IMG/VR virus record: IMGVR_UViG_3300013233_000195
Coordinates: 1-64,000 of that record
Length of the DNA stretch: 64,000 nt
Strand: one strand, 5' to 3'
Source: a virus
Shown: positions 8,615 to 17,324 of the stretch, one piece after another
How the letters are laid out: every line of letters starts with the position of its first letter
Numbering within the stretch: the stretch's first letter is position 1
The notes under the pieces: model-generated
What the model was told of the DNA's origin: nothing
Databases searched by the model: none
Seen by the model: the letters and a program-made list of their open reading frames with translations, nothing else
Program-made: the position numbers and the translations under genes

Positions 8615-9688
8615 ATGGCACAAGTTTGTGGTACGACCGTATCGACTCCACCCAAGGAGAACTCTAACTTTCCTAGTAAGGAGGACTTTCTAACATTTTC
8701 TGAAGAGGATACGACCTATCGCTTTCGGGTTTTCAACGGGGGACTCTTGCAGGGTTCTCTGTTCTACCCCACTCTAGTAAGTGGCGACGATGGCGAGCCT
8801 CGACAGACTACTAGAGTTTGTAAGGTTCCTGTAGACCTTTATGGGAATTGCACAAACTTTCTTGATTCCCTCATCAGTCTGGACATGGATATTGCGTCAT
8901 CCGCAGGAGAGAATCTAACATCTCAGCTAAAACCATCTAGAAAGTGGCTGTATCTTGCTCTTGATAAGCAGTATGCCGGGCGTAAGGGCTATGCCCCCCG
9001 AGTTGTGGTCATTCAAGCAACTTGGACGCTTCAAGACTTCATTGAAAAGCGAACTACGGAAGTAGACCCAGAGAATCCAGAGATGCTTGCTAATGGTCCC
9101 GCTTTCTCTTTTGACATTCTAATGACCAAGACAGTTCGGAAGGATCTTGGCAAGAGGTTTGGTACTAGTTATAGCCCACGACTCTATCAGAAGGCCACAG
9201 ACAGTCCCGGACAGTATCCGATTATGTATGACCTTGATAGTGTGGACCTAACCCAGCACTTTACAGAGGCTGAATTGCGGGCTATTGAGGAGTGCCCCTG
9301 GGATCTTGAGAAGATGGCACAGGCTCTCTCAGAGGATGAGACCCGAGAAGTCTTCCAGAAGTATCCACTCTTTCTGGGGGCTGTAAACTTCTCTTCCTCA
9401 AAGAGACTACCGATTTTCCGAGATCCCAAGTCTCTCGTTGAAACCCTTGATGCTCTAGACATTACATACGTCATGTCTAAGGAGGACTTTGTGCCTACTA
9501 GTGATGAGGATAAGCAAAAGGTGACTCAGGCTCGTACTGTGTCCCTTCCAATCTCTCGTCGTCGAGCTAAGAAGGTAGTCAACGATGACCTAGAAGACGC
9601 GGAGGAGACACCTTCGTCGTCCGCAGAGCCCACCCCGCAAGGTGAACCAAAGGCTGCTGCAAACGCTGATGATGACGAATGGAGCTAA
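8615..9688 (+). CDS. Probable single-stranded DNA-binding protein (gp32-like)
   Basis: 357 residues. The body is beta-rich with aromatic and basic residues, and the last 35 residues are a Ser/Pro/acidic tail ending DDDEWS, the arrangement used by phage SSBs to recruit replication partners. It lies directly before RecA and SbcCD and is followed by a hairpin. AAGGAG precedes the ATG. The call rests on the acidic tail and position rather than a clear motif. Confidence 0.6.
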   Translation: MAQVCGTTVSTPPKENSNFPSKEDFLTFSEEDTTYRFRVFNGGLLQGSLFYPTLVSGDDGEPRQTTRVCKVPVDLYGNCTNFLDSLISLDMDIASSAGENLTSQLKPSRKWLYLALDKQYAGRKGYAPRVVVIQATWTLQDFIEKRTTEVDPENPEMLANGPAFSFDILMTKTVRKDLGKRFGTSYSPRLYQKATDSPGQYPIMYDLDSVDLTQHFTEAELRAIEECPWDLEKMAQALSEDETREVFQKYPLFLGAVNFSSSKRLPIFRDPKSLVETLDALDITYVMSKEDFVPTSDEDKQKVTQARTVSLPISRRRAKKVVNDDLEDAEETPSSSAEPTPQGEPKAAANADDDEWS

Positions 9689-9704
9689 GTTAGTCCTCTG
9701 CTCT

Positions 9705-9728
9705 GGAGGGGGGCAAGTGCCCCCCTCC
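9705..9728 (+). terminator. GC-rich stem-loop between SSB-like and recA genes
   Basis: Ten-base stem (ggaggggggc with its complement) and a short loop, 16 bases after the stop codon. No long T run follows, so it may be a partial terminator or an mRNA-processing hairpin that sets SSB expression above recA. Confidence 0.6.
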
Positions 9729-9743
9729 TTCTAGGAGACTTAG

Positions 9744-10781
9744 ATGAAAAAAACAGATCCGATTGAGATTCTGGAGGCAATGAATCTTAAGAATGCGGGT
9801 AGATTTCTTCGTGCGAAAGACCATGATAGAATTGAGGCCCTGCCGACCCCCCTACCAGAATTCAATAGTTATGTTAGTGGGATTGGGGGGCTTCCCATTG
9901 GACAGCTAACAGAGATTGCTGGTGGGGAGTTCTCTGGAAAGACTACATTTCTTCTCAATGTAATTGCACACGCTCAACAGAGTGAAAAGGTTGCAGTTTA
10001 CTTTGATACAGAGCAGAACTTCGATCCACAGTGGGCGGAGAAGATCGGTATAGATCTCTCTTCTCTTGTGATTGTTCACCCCTCTAGTGGGGATGTGGGT
10101 TTTGAGCAGATTTGCTCCCTAGTTGGAAATGTAGATTTGATTATTATTGATTCTCTATCTGCTCTAACGCCAGAAGTTCACCTAGACAAAGAATATGGGA
10201 AGAACAAAAAGCTAGGAGCGCATGCAGCCCTTGTAGCAGAGTATGTAAATCGACTAATTGCGGGGAGTAAAAAGCACGCTCAGCCTGCTCTTAGAGATTC
10301 TGGAACCTGTCTTGTGGCATCTAATCAGGTTCGAGAGAAGCCCAATGTAATGTATGGCTCTCCACTAGACGTAACTGGTGGACGTGCTTGGAAGCACCAT
10401 GTTCGACTCCGCCTATGGTTTTCTAACTTGGGCGTTGACCAGAAAACAAAGGACAGACGTGGAGTTCCTACACGACAGAAAATTAGAATTAAGGCAAAGT
10501 ATAGTCAGATAGGTGTACCTCTCCGTGAAACGGAGTTTTGGCTTCCTTATGACACAGGTAGAATTGAACAGATTAGCAACATTACTCTCTTGGACGTAGC
10601 CAGAGACCGGGGTATTGTCTCTGTTGGGCCTACGGGCTGGATCTCTTGGAACCAAGAGTTCTTTAATAGTCGGAATGTAAAAACACCAGAAAAAATAAGG
10701 GGGCTTAGGAAGTTTGAGCAGTTCTTGGAAGATAATCCTACAATCAAATCTCTAATTGAGGAGGAAACAAATGGTGACTAA
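9744..10781 (+). CDS. recA: RecA/UvsX-family recombinase
   Basis: 345 residues, the usual RecA length. Walker A GGEFSGKTT at about 60-68, catalytic Glu in YFDTEQ, Walker B LIIIDSL, the Gln switch strand ASNQVREK and the TGGRAWKHHVRLRL segment match RecA-type strand-exchange ATPases. It would act with SbcCD and the Hjc-like nuclease in recombination-dependent replication and repair. It overlaps the next start by about ten bases. Confidence 0.92.
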   Translation: MKKTDPIEILEAMNLKNAGRFLRAKDHDRIEALPTPLPEFNSYVSGIGGLPIGQLTEIAGGEFSGKTTFLLNVIAHAQQSEKVAVYFDTEQNFDPQWAEKIGIDLSSLVIVHPSSGDVGFEQICSLVGNVDLIIIDSLSALTPEVHLDKEYGKNKKLGAHAALVAEYVNRLIAGSKKHAQPALRDSGTCLVASNQVREKPNVMYGSPLDVTGGRAWKHHVRLRLWFSNLGVDQKTKDRRGVPTRQKIRIKAKYSQIGVPLRETEFWLPYDTGRIEQISNITLLDVARDRGIVSVGPTGWISWNQEFFNSRNVKTPEKIRGLRKFEQFLEDNPTIKSLIEEETNGD

Positions 10782-11196
10782 GAAGCAGAGTCAGAAGAGG
10801 TCTGTAAATCCTATTCTTGATGAAGGAACAGGAGCAATTTCTGAGAGCAACACCGAGCTAGACAAAATGATTACTGAGGAACTTGGTGGAGATATTCTGG
10901 AGAGCAATGAGGAATCTACACTAGACACCCTCTTCACTGCCCAGCTCTCACTGTTCTATGCTATGCTCTCTGGTTTTCTTGGGCTACTCCAGGCCCTGCT
11001 ACAACATGGTAAGCTCTCAAGACCTGTTGTTGAGGGAGCAGCCACAAAAATCTGGGTTGGGCTGCACAATGCTGGTCCAGAGTTAGAAAAGCTGGGTATT
11101 CGTCCAGATGTTGAAGATATTGTGAGTAATATGATTACAGATATGCTTGGAGAGACTACTTGGAGAAATCGAGCAGAAAGGATTTTTGTAAAGTAA
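10771..11196 (+). CDS. Hypothetical helical protein
   Basis: 141 residues starting at an ATG with GAGGAGG just upstream, inside the end of recA. A polar N-terminus leads into amphipathic helices (LFYAMLSGFLGLLQALLQHG). No family recognised. Its place between recA and sbcD suggests a recombination accessory protein (inference). Confidence 0.72.
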   Translation: MVTKKQSQKRSVNPILDEGTGAISESNTELDKMITEELGGDILESNEESTLDTLFTAQLSLFYAMLSGFLGLLQALLQHGKLSRPVVEGAATKIWVGLHNAGPELEKLGIRPDVEDIVSNMITDMLGETTWRNRAERIFVK

Positions 11197-11197
11197 G

Positions 11198-12295
11198 ATG
11201 ACACAATTTCTACTAATAGGAGATCTTCACTTCTCAAACCGGAGTCCTTATGGAAAGCTCAATCCTAATACGGGATTGAATACTCATGTTGAGGAGCAAT
11301 TTGAGCTACTGGACTCAATCCTAGAAGAGAATGCTGGAGTCAACTATATTGTCTTTGGGGGTGATGTGTTTGACTACTATCTTCCTGGCAACACTCTTCG
11401 CACTAGGCTAGCTTCCTCCCTACAAAGGGCTATTGATCGGGGAAGTCACATCATTATCATGACGGGAAATCACGATCAGGGGAAGTTTCAGTCTCCATAC
11501 GCTGATCTCCAGCTCCTTGTGCCCAACATTCGAGTGCTTTCCAGCCCGGCTATGCTCACAAAGTACCGGATTGCCTTTGTGCCTTGGATCAGGGATCATA
11601 TGAAAGTCACCACAGTGTTGCAACAACATAAGGAAAAGGGGGCTGAGATTCTTGTAGGGCACTTTGCAGTTCATGGCAGCCTTGCTCATGGTGGACACCA
11701 TTTCAAGGCCAAGACCGGACATCAGGGAGTCTCTGCGGAGAGTCTCTCTGGCTTCAAGTATGTATGTCTATCGCACTTCCACCAACCTAGTGAGTTCTAC
11801 ATTGGCGCTCTGTGGAAGAATAACTTTGGAGAAGAGGAGCAAGGTAACAACCGATATGCCCGTCTTACATTTGACACCCCAGATAGTGAGGGCGCTTTAG
11901 AATATATCACCGTTCCAGATCTTCACAAGTTTCAGACAATAGTTATCAAAGAGGATGAGGAGGAAGATGTCCTCTCAAGAGTAAAGCAAGACAGCTTTGA
12001 GGGCAGCATTGTTCGTCTACGCCCCACTGGTAAAAAGTCTTGGCTAGCCAATAGCTCCACTTTGAAGTTTATTGAAGGGCATGTCCGCTCTACAGCGTAT
12101 CACGTTGTCATTGATCCCATTACTGAGGGAGAAGAGAGTGTTCAGAGAAAGGAAGCAAAGGCGCTCATGGAAGAGACTTCTTCCTTTGATGAAGCTGTGG
12201 TAGTAAAGGCAGAACGGTTCTTCAAAGATGATCCAAACTCTGAAGCTATTTTACTTTATGGGAAGATGCTGTTAGGAGATACCTATGGCTCTTAA
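11198..12295 (+). CDS. sbcD: SbcD/Mre11-type nuclease subunit
   Basis: 365 residues. The metallophosphoesterase ligands appear in order: LIGDLHF, FGGDVFD, MTGNHDQ, VGHFAVHG and LSHFHQP. With SbcC it forms an ATP-driven exo/endonuclease that opens hairpins and resects DNA ends; T4 gp47 is the phage equivalent. The sbcC gene starts before this one ends, showing tight coupling. Confidence 0.92.
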   Translation: MTQFLLIGDLHFSNRSPYGKLNPNTGLNTHVEEQFELLDSILEENAGVNYIVFGGDVFDYYLPGNTLRTRLASSLQRAIDRGSHIIIMTGNHDQGKFQSPYADLQLLVPNIRVLSSPAMLTKYRIAFVPWIRDHMKVTTVLQQHKEKGAEILVGHFAVHGSLAHGGHHFKAKTGHQGVSAESLSGFKYVCLSHFHQPSEFYIGALWKNNFGEEEQGNNRYARLTFDTPDSEGALEYITVPDLHKFQTIVIKEDEEEDVLSRVKQDSFEGSIVRLRPTGKKSWLANSSTLKFIEGHVRSTAYHVVIDPITEGEESVQRKEAKALMEETSSFDEAVVVKAERFFKDDPNSEAILLYGKMLLGDTYGS

Positions 12296-14339
12296 AAGGG
12301 TAGAAATTGATGGTCTAATGGCTGTAGATCAAGAGCTTCTTGATAACATCCCAGCGGACTTGATCTTTGTGTATGGTACCAATGGTAGTGGAAAGAGTAC
12401 ATTTGCCCACGCCGTGTCTTGGGCACTCTTTGGGAAGGTGGACCTCATTACGGGTGTGGATGGTATCATCAACACAAGTCGATCTGATTTTACAAAGGTT
12501 GAGGTACTGTGGGAGAATCCACAGACAGGAGATCAGGTCCAGATTACTCGTAGGAGGCCCTGTCGAGGATCAACTACTTTAACTGTTGCAGTCAATGGGA
12601 CGGATGTATCAAAGAACACAACAACACAAACACAAGAAGTCCTATTTGAGATCTTAGGCATCCAGGACAAGAAGCGGGGTTGGTTGGACTTCCTTAACCA
12701 AAACCTACTCAGTTCCCCCGAAAACCGAGTATTTGTAACAGATGGTGGGGGAAATGTTGCCTCTCGTCGAGACATGATTCTCCGGTTTATGTATGCTGAG
12801 GAGTATGAAGATCTCTATAAGAGATCTGTAAGTGCAAGAAAGAAGCTACAGGAAGTTGTAGACACAACGGAGTATAATGTTGAGCAACTAACTCATCAGC
12901 AGTCTCAATTTCTCTCTGTAAAAGAGTATGAGAGTGCTGTCCTCCAAGAGAAGAGTAAGATAATGGCCTGTAAGAAGGAGATCGAAAGGCTCAATGCCCT
13001 TAAAGAAGCTAGTGATCTAAAACAACGACTAGAATATTGTGACCAGGAGATTCTTTGTCTCACAGAGAAGCAGCAAAGTCTCCAAGTTAAACTGGATGCT
13101 CTAGAGAAGGCAGAGCCAACACCGCAACCTACTCAGCATCTAGCTGACGAGATGGCAAAAATAGAGGTAGAAATAGACGAGTATCGTAACACTAAGCATG
13201 AAGTTCAACAGACTGGAAGAGAGCTTCAACAAGAAATTGCTGGCTTTTCAGATCCCTTAAGGTGCCCTTCCTGCCAGGAACGTCTAAGCTATCACGACAA
13301 CACACTTGTTCTCTATAGTGGGCTAACTTCTGAGCAACAAAACTCTTTGGTTCAGCAGCTCTCAGCCAATAAGAAGGACAGACAAAGCCTGGATCAGAAG
13401 GTAGAGCAAGCTACCAAGAGACTTGCAGAGCTAAGAGCCCGGCTTTTACAAGCTCAACTACCAAAGCGCAGTCGGGATATGGAAGTGCTGCAAACAGAGA
13501 TAAACAACGCTCGTCTGCTGTGCGAAGACCGGGTTAGCAAGCGACAGCAGCTTGCTCTGGAGCTAAGTTCTTGTGAGGATAACGACGAGACACCGGATGA
13601 GATCGACAAGAAGCTGCTAGCCCAAAAGAGACAGGTAGAACTGGCTAACCAGAATCTAGGACGCTTGCGAGCGGAAAAGGAAAGCAGGGCACTGCTGGAC
13701 ATCAAAGTCAATCAGGAGCAGCTTGCTCTTGTCCAGGAGCAAAATGAGGTTCAGATTGCTCAACAGTGGGAGGCTTTCCTATGGGTCTTCCGAGATACTA
13801 TGATTGAGAGCTTTCTCCCTCTTCTTGAAGAGAAGACCAATTTCTTCCTTCGGAAACTAGGAACATTTCTGAGAATTGAGTTCTCAACCCAAAAGAAGAA
13901 AAAGGGAGCTAGAAAGGGAGAGAATGAGTTCAAGATGGACTTCCTCCTCCGTATCTTCGGAGATAACGGAGTAGCTCGGGAGGATCTGGAGACTTTCAGC
14001 AAGGGGGAGCGAGAACGGATCGGGCTTGCGACGAGTCTAGCGTTGAGAAACCTTTCTCAAAGAATGGGAAAGTCTCAGTTAGATTTTCTTATCATTGATG
14101 AAGCAGCCGACGCTCTGGATCAAGAAGGAATGTCTCGGCTACTTAATCTTCTCAAGAATGAGGAAATCCAAGCATTTGTGATCAGCCACAGAAGAGAATT
14201 CTCCGGCTGGTTCCCTAATCAGATAGAGGTGATAAAGTCTAATGAGTTCACAGAATACTTCCCATCCTGGGAAGAAGAAACCACCCAAGACATGGAAGCA
14301 GGACGAGCGCAATGTGGCGGCAATGTTTGGAACAACTAG
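12285..14339 (+). CDS. sbcC: SbcC/Rad50-type ATPase subunit
   Basis: 684 residues, short like phage gp46. Walker A GTNGSGKST at about 32, two coiled-coil arms around a zinc hook CPSCQ at about 325, ABC signature FSKGERERIGL at about 571 and Walker B FLIIDEAADALD at about 602. It partners with the SbcD subunit to process DNA ends. The 3' end overlaps the next gene by almost 100 bases. Confidence 0.93.
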   Translation: MALKRVEIDGLMAVDQELLDNIPADLIFVYGTNGSGKSTFAHAVSWALFGKVDLITGVDGIINTSRSDFTKVEVLWENPQTGDQVQITRRRPCRGSTTLTVAVNGTDVSKNTTTQTQEVLFEILGIQDKKRGWLDFLNQNLLSSPENRVFVTDGGGNVASRRDMILRFMYAEEYEDLYKRSVSARKKLQEVVDTTEYNVEQLTHQQSQFLSVKEYESAVLQEKSKIMACKKEIERLNALKEASDLKQRLEYCDQEILCLTEKQQSLQVKLDALEKAEPTPQPTQHLADEMAKIEVEIDEYRNTKHEVQQTGRELQQEIAGFSDPLRCPSCQERLSYHDNTLVLYSGLTSEQQNSLVQQLSANKKDRQSLDQKVEQATKRLAELRARLLQAQLPKRSRDMEVLQTEINNARLLCEDRVSKRQQLALELSSCEDNDETPDEIDKKLLAQKRQVELANQNLGRLRAEKESRALLDIKVNQEQLALVQEQNEVQIAQQWEAFLWVFRDTMIESFLPLLEEKTNFFLRKLGTFLRIEFSTQKKKKGARKGENEFKMDFLLRIFGDNGVAREDLETFSKGERERIGLATSLALRNLSQRMGKSQLDFLIIDEAADALDQEGMSRLLNLLKNEEIQAFVISHRREFSGWFPNQIEVIKSNEFTEYFPSWEEETTQDMEAGRAQCGGNVWNN

Positions 14340-14604
14340 GACTCCTTTATCGGGTTCTAACTCTAGACATGAGACTGAAAGTGATTCGCTTTCAGAGGTT
14401 ATGTACATTGAGTGTAAAAGGCGCAAGAGAATGGCTATCTGGACTCTATTTCAGGATACGGAGAATAAAGCTAAATCTGAGGGAAAGATTCCTCTTGTGG
14501 CTCTTAAAGAGACAGGTAGACGCGGCTATCTCTTCGTTATTAGACCAGAAGACCTTGAAAAGATAGCTTTAGTTTATGAGGGGGGAGAGATGAATGTAAA
14601 ATGA
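14242..14604 (+). CDS. Hjc/RecU-like PD-(D/E)XK nuclease, probable Holliday junction resolvase
   Basis: About 120 residues. The pattern W-x-x-x-ER-x-VAAMFG, TPLSG, S-x-S-x-x-VMYIECK and later PLVALKE resembles small PD-(D/E)XK resolvase-like nucleases, with the E-C-K element as the catalytic core. It follows SbcC and would cut branched DNA before packaging. The start at 14242 lies deep inside sbcC; only a weak AGGTG precedes it, so the N-terminus could be shorter. Confidence 0.65.
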   Translation: MSSQNTSHPGKKKPPKTWKQDERNVAAMFGTTRTPLSGSNSRHETESDSLSEVMYIECKRRKRMAIWTLFQDTENKAKSEGKIPLVALKETGRRGYLFVIRPEDLEKIALVYEGGEMNVK

Positions 14605-14906
14605 CGGTAAAAGAGAAATATCCCTACAACTTTAGCCTAAGAATTAGGGGCAATGAGTTTCTTGCAGAGAATCAGCTTAAGAGGATCATCAAAGAGGCTG
14701 TAGAAGACACCGCATTAGGTGTTCAAGATGTGACGTTTCCTAGCCCAGAAACGGGCTTTGGGAACAATAAGAATCTCCATTACTGGGCCGTCGCAGAGCA
14801 ATATCAGAATAATCTTTCAATTGCTAGAACATGTGGTACTTGCAGACACTCCTTTTTCAATGGAAATCCCGATGGCTGCCCCTACACCACCTGTCGCCAA
14901 AATTAG
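14601..14906 (+). CDS. Hypothetical protein with C-terminal zinc knuckle
   Basis: 101 residues, overlapping the previous stop by four bases. The last 25 residues hold CGTCRHS and CPYTTC, a likely four-Cys zinc site. No family recognised. Last gene of the recombination unit. Confidence 0.75.
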   Translation: MTVKEKYPYNFSLRIRGNEFLAENQLKRIIKEAVEDTALGVQDVTFPSPETGFGNNKNLHYWAVAEQYQNNLSIARTCGTCRHSFFNGNPDGCPYTTCRQN

Positions 14907-14908
14907 AC

Positions 14909-14937
14909 TTGACATGAGAGCAATTTTGTGGTATACT
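14909..14937 (+). promoter_or_regulatory. sigma70-type promoter P4
   Basis: TTGACA at 14909-14914, 17-bp spacer, TATACT at 14932-14937 with TGG ahead. It starts the packaging genes. Confidence 0.84.
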
Positions 14938-14977
14938 TATAGGGAGTTGAGGACATAATGAAGAGGAGGTGACTACC

Positions 14978-15190
14978 GTGGATGATGTAAGTAAAAAGGA
15001 ACTTTTAGCAAAAATCGACTTTTTTAAGACACAGATGATGGAACTGCCCATGGCTATTGAGGACGCAATTTCTCCGCCGCTGTGGTACTTCCTAGAGGAT
15101 CTAAGGCAAGCCTGCTTATGTATGCTGGAGATTGAAGAAGACCGAATTGAGGAGGAATCTCATGGCTCAGAGGCCGGAAACACCACCTAA
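14978..15190 (+). CDS. Small hypothetical protein
   Basis: About 70 residues. GGAGG lies 8 bases before a GTG at 14978; another GTG at 14969 is too close to it. Acidic, helical, no motif. The next gene starts inside it. Confidence 0.6.
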   Translation: MDDVSKKELLAKIDFFKTQMMELPMAIEDAISPPLWYFLEDLRQACLCMLEIEEDRIEEESHGSEAGNTT

Positions 15191-16004
15191 GAAGAGAGAA
15201 ATTGACCTAGAGCTATTGGACCTCCAATTAACGCCAGCAGAGCAGTTTGATGATGACGACATCTACTCAGACAAAAATGGGCACCTGTTTCTTCCTACGG
15301 GAGCTATCCGAGAGGGGAAGCCTCGATATGCCCGAATATGCGGTTTTCGGATGACTTATGCTGGCCCCGCTACAGTATGTCGAAACTGGGCTGGTAGCGG
15401 TACAGATCATGGTGGGATTGGCTTTTGTCGGATACATGATAAAGCATATAGAAACCGAAATCTCATTAGATCCGGAGGGAAGCTAGATGCTCTAGCTCAA
15501 AGTAGGATGCACAGTAAGGTCATGGAGCGGTATCTAGCTTCCTCGGGGGATGCCCAATTCGCAAATGTTATGCGAGAGACCTCTGAGATCGTTGAGAGTG
15601 GGGAATTACGAGACCTTCACAACGTTCTTGTGGTGTTGCACACAGCATTGCAGGCGGTAATGGCAAAGATTCGGGTTAACGACGACCCCGAGAGCGTGGA
15701 TATCTCAGGACTCAAACTGGGGCCACTTATCACCCTGCTTTCGGAGATCAGGAAGACAGCGGAAGCGGTAAATCGCATTGAGCAGAGTCTAATCTTTAAT
15801 CCTAGAGATATGAGAATGTTTATCACTAGTCTCCTGGAGGCCGCTCGTGCCTTAATGACACCAACAGACTACATTGTCTTTTTGGAGAGAATTGCCAACA
15901 ATGAAATCGTTTTGGGGAATGAGAGGAGTAAGAAAAATATCCTCAAAACAATGGACTTTTACCCTGTCGATGCAACAGTTATAGACGAGGAGAATGATGT
16001 GTAG
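15162..16004 (+). CDS. Putative terminase small subunit
   Basis: 280 residues. An N-terminal Cys/His cluster (ICGFRM, VCRNWAGSG, GFCRIHDK) resembles the zinc motif of some phage small-terminase-like proteins; the rest is helical. It ends one base into the terminase ATPase gene. The small-terminase call is by position and general look only. GAGG precedes the ATG. Confidence 0.5.
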   Translation: MAQRPETPPKKREIDLELLDLQLTPAEQFDDDDIYSDKNGHLFLPTGAIREGKPRYARICGFRMTYAGPATVCRNWAGSGTDHGGIGFCRIHDKAYRNRNLIRSGGKLDALAQSRMHSKVMERYLASSGDAQFANVMRETSEIVESGELRDLHNVLVVLHTALQAVMAKIRVNDDPESVDISGLKLGPLITLLSEIRKTAEAVNRIEQSLIFNPRDMRMFITSLLEAARALMTPTDYIVFLERIANNEIVLGNERSKKNILKTMDFYPVDATVIDEENDV

Positions 16005-17089
16005 TGTCAAAACTTTTGGAGGAACTGCTTAGTGAAACAAAGAAGCAGGCCACAACCACTCTAACTCAAAAGAACAGAATTATTCAGTCCGAGTGGAATC
16101 GGTCGAAAGCTGAGGATTTTGCAAAGAGATCTGTTCGAGATCTTCTAAATGATTCCTACTTCCTTAACTTCAAAAACAGTCCAAATGATGTAGATGGTTG
16201 GGCAGATCGTCTCTATCCTGCCGTCAAGCAAGATGTCATTGACCTTTTTGAAGAGAAGGATCGCAGAGAGATTAACTTTGCCTTGTTCATTGAAGGCATT
16301 GGTAGTGGAAAGTCCACAAAGGCAGGAATTATTACTTGGATTCAGTGGTACTACCTAACTTGCTGGTATGACTTCCCAACAGGACAGATATTTCTTCCCA
16401 ATGGGAAGGTTATCAAGATCACTCCTGGCAGCGTGATTGCCTTCATTTTCCTAAACCGTGGTAAGGAGCAGGCAAGGAGAGTATCCTTTGAGAAGGTGCT
16501 ACCGCTTTTCAAGTGTCCCTTCAACATGGACTTCTTTCCACCGGATCAGCGAAAAGTTGAGATTCGGATTCCTAGAAATAAGACAGTTATCTTTCCAGGA
16601 ACCGGAGAAGCTCTTTCAATTCTAGGGTATGACCTGTGGGGCGGAGTTATTGATGAGGCAAACTTCCTGAATGTAATCGAAGATAGTGCTTCTTCATTAG
16701 ACCCCAATGGGCGCTTTGATGCAGCTCAACACATGTTCAACGCGGTTCAGGCAAGAATGAAGAGCCGATTTGGTTTCCGAGGAGAGGCTCCTCCTGGTCT
16801 GTTGACCATGATCTCCTCTCCAAGCTACCCAGACGCCTTCCTAGAGCGTAAGGCGGCGGAGTATGAGATGAATCCTGAAAAGAGTCTCATGTTCTACCGA
16901 AGACGCGCTACCTGGGAGGCAGCACCATACAAGTACGCTCAGGACTGCTTTGTGTTTGACATTAACACAATGGAAGTGGTTGCAACTCCTCCCGGCAAGG
17001 AGGAGTACATCACAAACAGACGTGATAGAGAGCAAGCAATGAGAGAAAGGGATAGGCGAGAAAAAGATGGGGCAATCACTCAACTTTGA
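16004..17089 (+). CDS. terL: Terminase large subunit, ATPase half
   Basis: 361 residues. Walker A GIGSGKST at about 98 and Walker B GGVIDEANF at about 212, followed by MISSPSYPD (coupling motif region), match the packaging motor of tailed phages. The start is GTG at the preceding stop. There is no nuclease domain: the protein ends at a charged helix and the RNase H-like part is encoded separately at 17321, with a zinc-ribbon gene between. Confidence 0.88.
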   Translation: MSKLLEELLSETKKQATTTLTQKNRIIQSEWNRSKAEDFAKRSVRDLLNDSYFLNFKNSPNDVDGWADRLYPAVKQDVIDLFEEKDRREINFALFIEGIGSGKSTKAGIITWIQWYYLTCWYDFPTGQIFLPNGKVIKITPGSVIAFIFLNRGKEQARRVSFEKVLPLFKCPFNMDFFPPDQRKVEIRIPRNKTVIFPGTGEALSILGYDLWGGVIDEANFLNVIEDSASSLDPNGRFDAAQHMFNAVQARMKSRFGFRGEAPPGLLTMISSPSYPDAFLERKAAEYEMNPEKSLMFYRRRATWEAAPYKYAQDCFVFDINTMEVVATPPGKEEYITNRRDREQAMRERDRREKDGAITQL

Positions 17090-17324
17090 TAATCTCATAA
17101 AAAGATGTCCAGTTCATGGGGACCGAATGATCCCTCTAGTTATTAAGGGTGAAATCCAAGTCTTTATGACAAAGGACGCGCAGGGATATCCGGTTCCTGT
17201 TCCCCGACTTGTCTGCCCAGCATGTGAGGAGATGAGGCGAAAGAGAGCCCACATTCAGGAAGAAATGAGAAAAGACCTGAAAAGCAACAAAATTATCTTA
17301 CCTCCGGGGGTGTATGTTGAATGA
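17067..17324 (+). CDS. Small zinc-ribbon protein between terminase halves
   Basis: 85 residues with two Cys pairs, RCPVHGD and CPACEEM, a probable zinc ribbon, then a charged helix. It overlaps both flanking terminase genes. In a normal large terminase nothing separates ATPase and nuclease, so it may bridge or regulate the two subunits (inference). Confidence 0.8.
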   Translation: MGQSLNFDNLIKRCPVHGDRMIPLVIKGEIQVFMTKDAQGYPVPVPRLVCPACEEMRRKRAHIQEEMRKDLKSNKIILPPGVYVE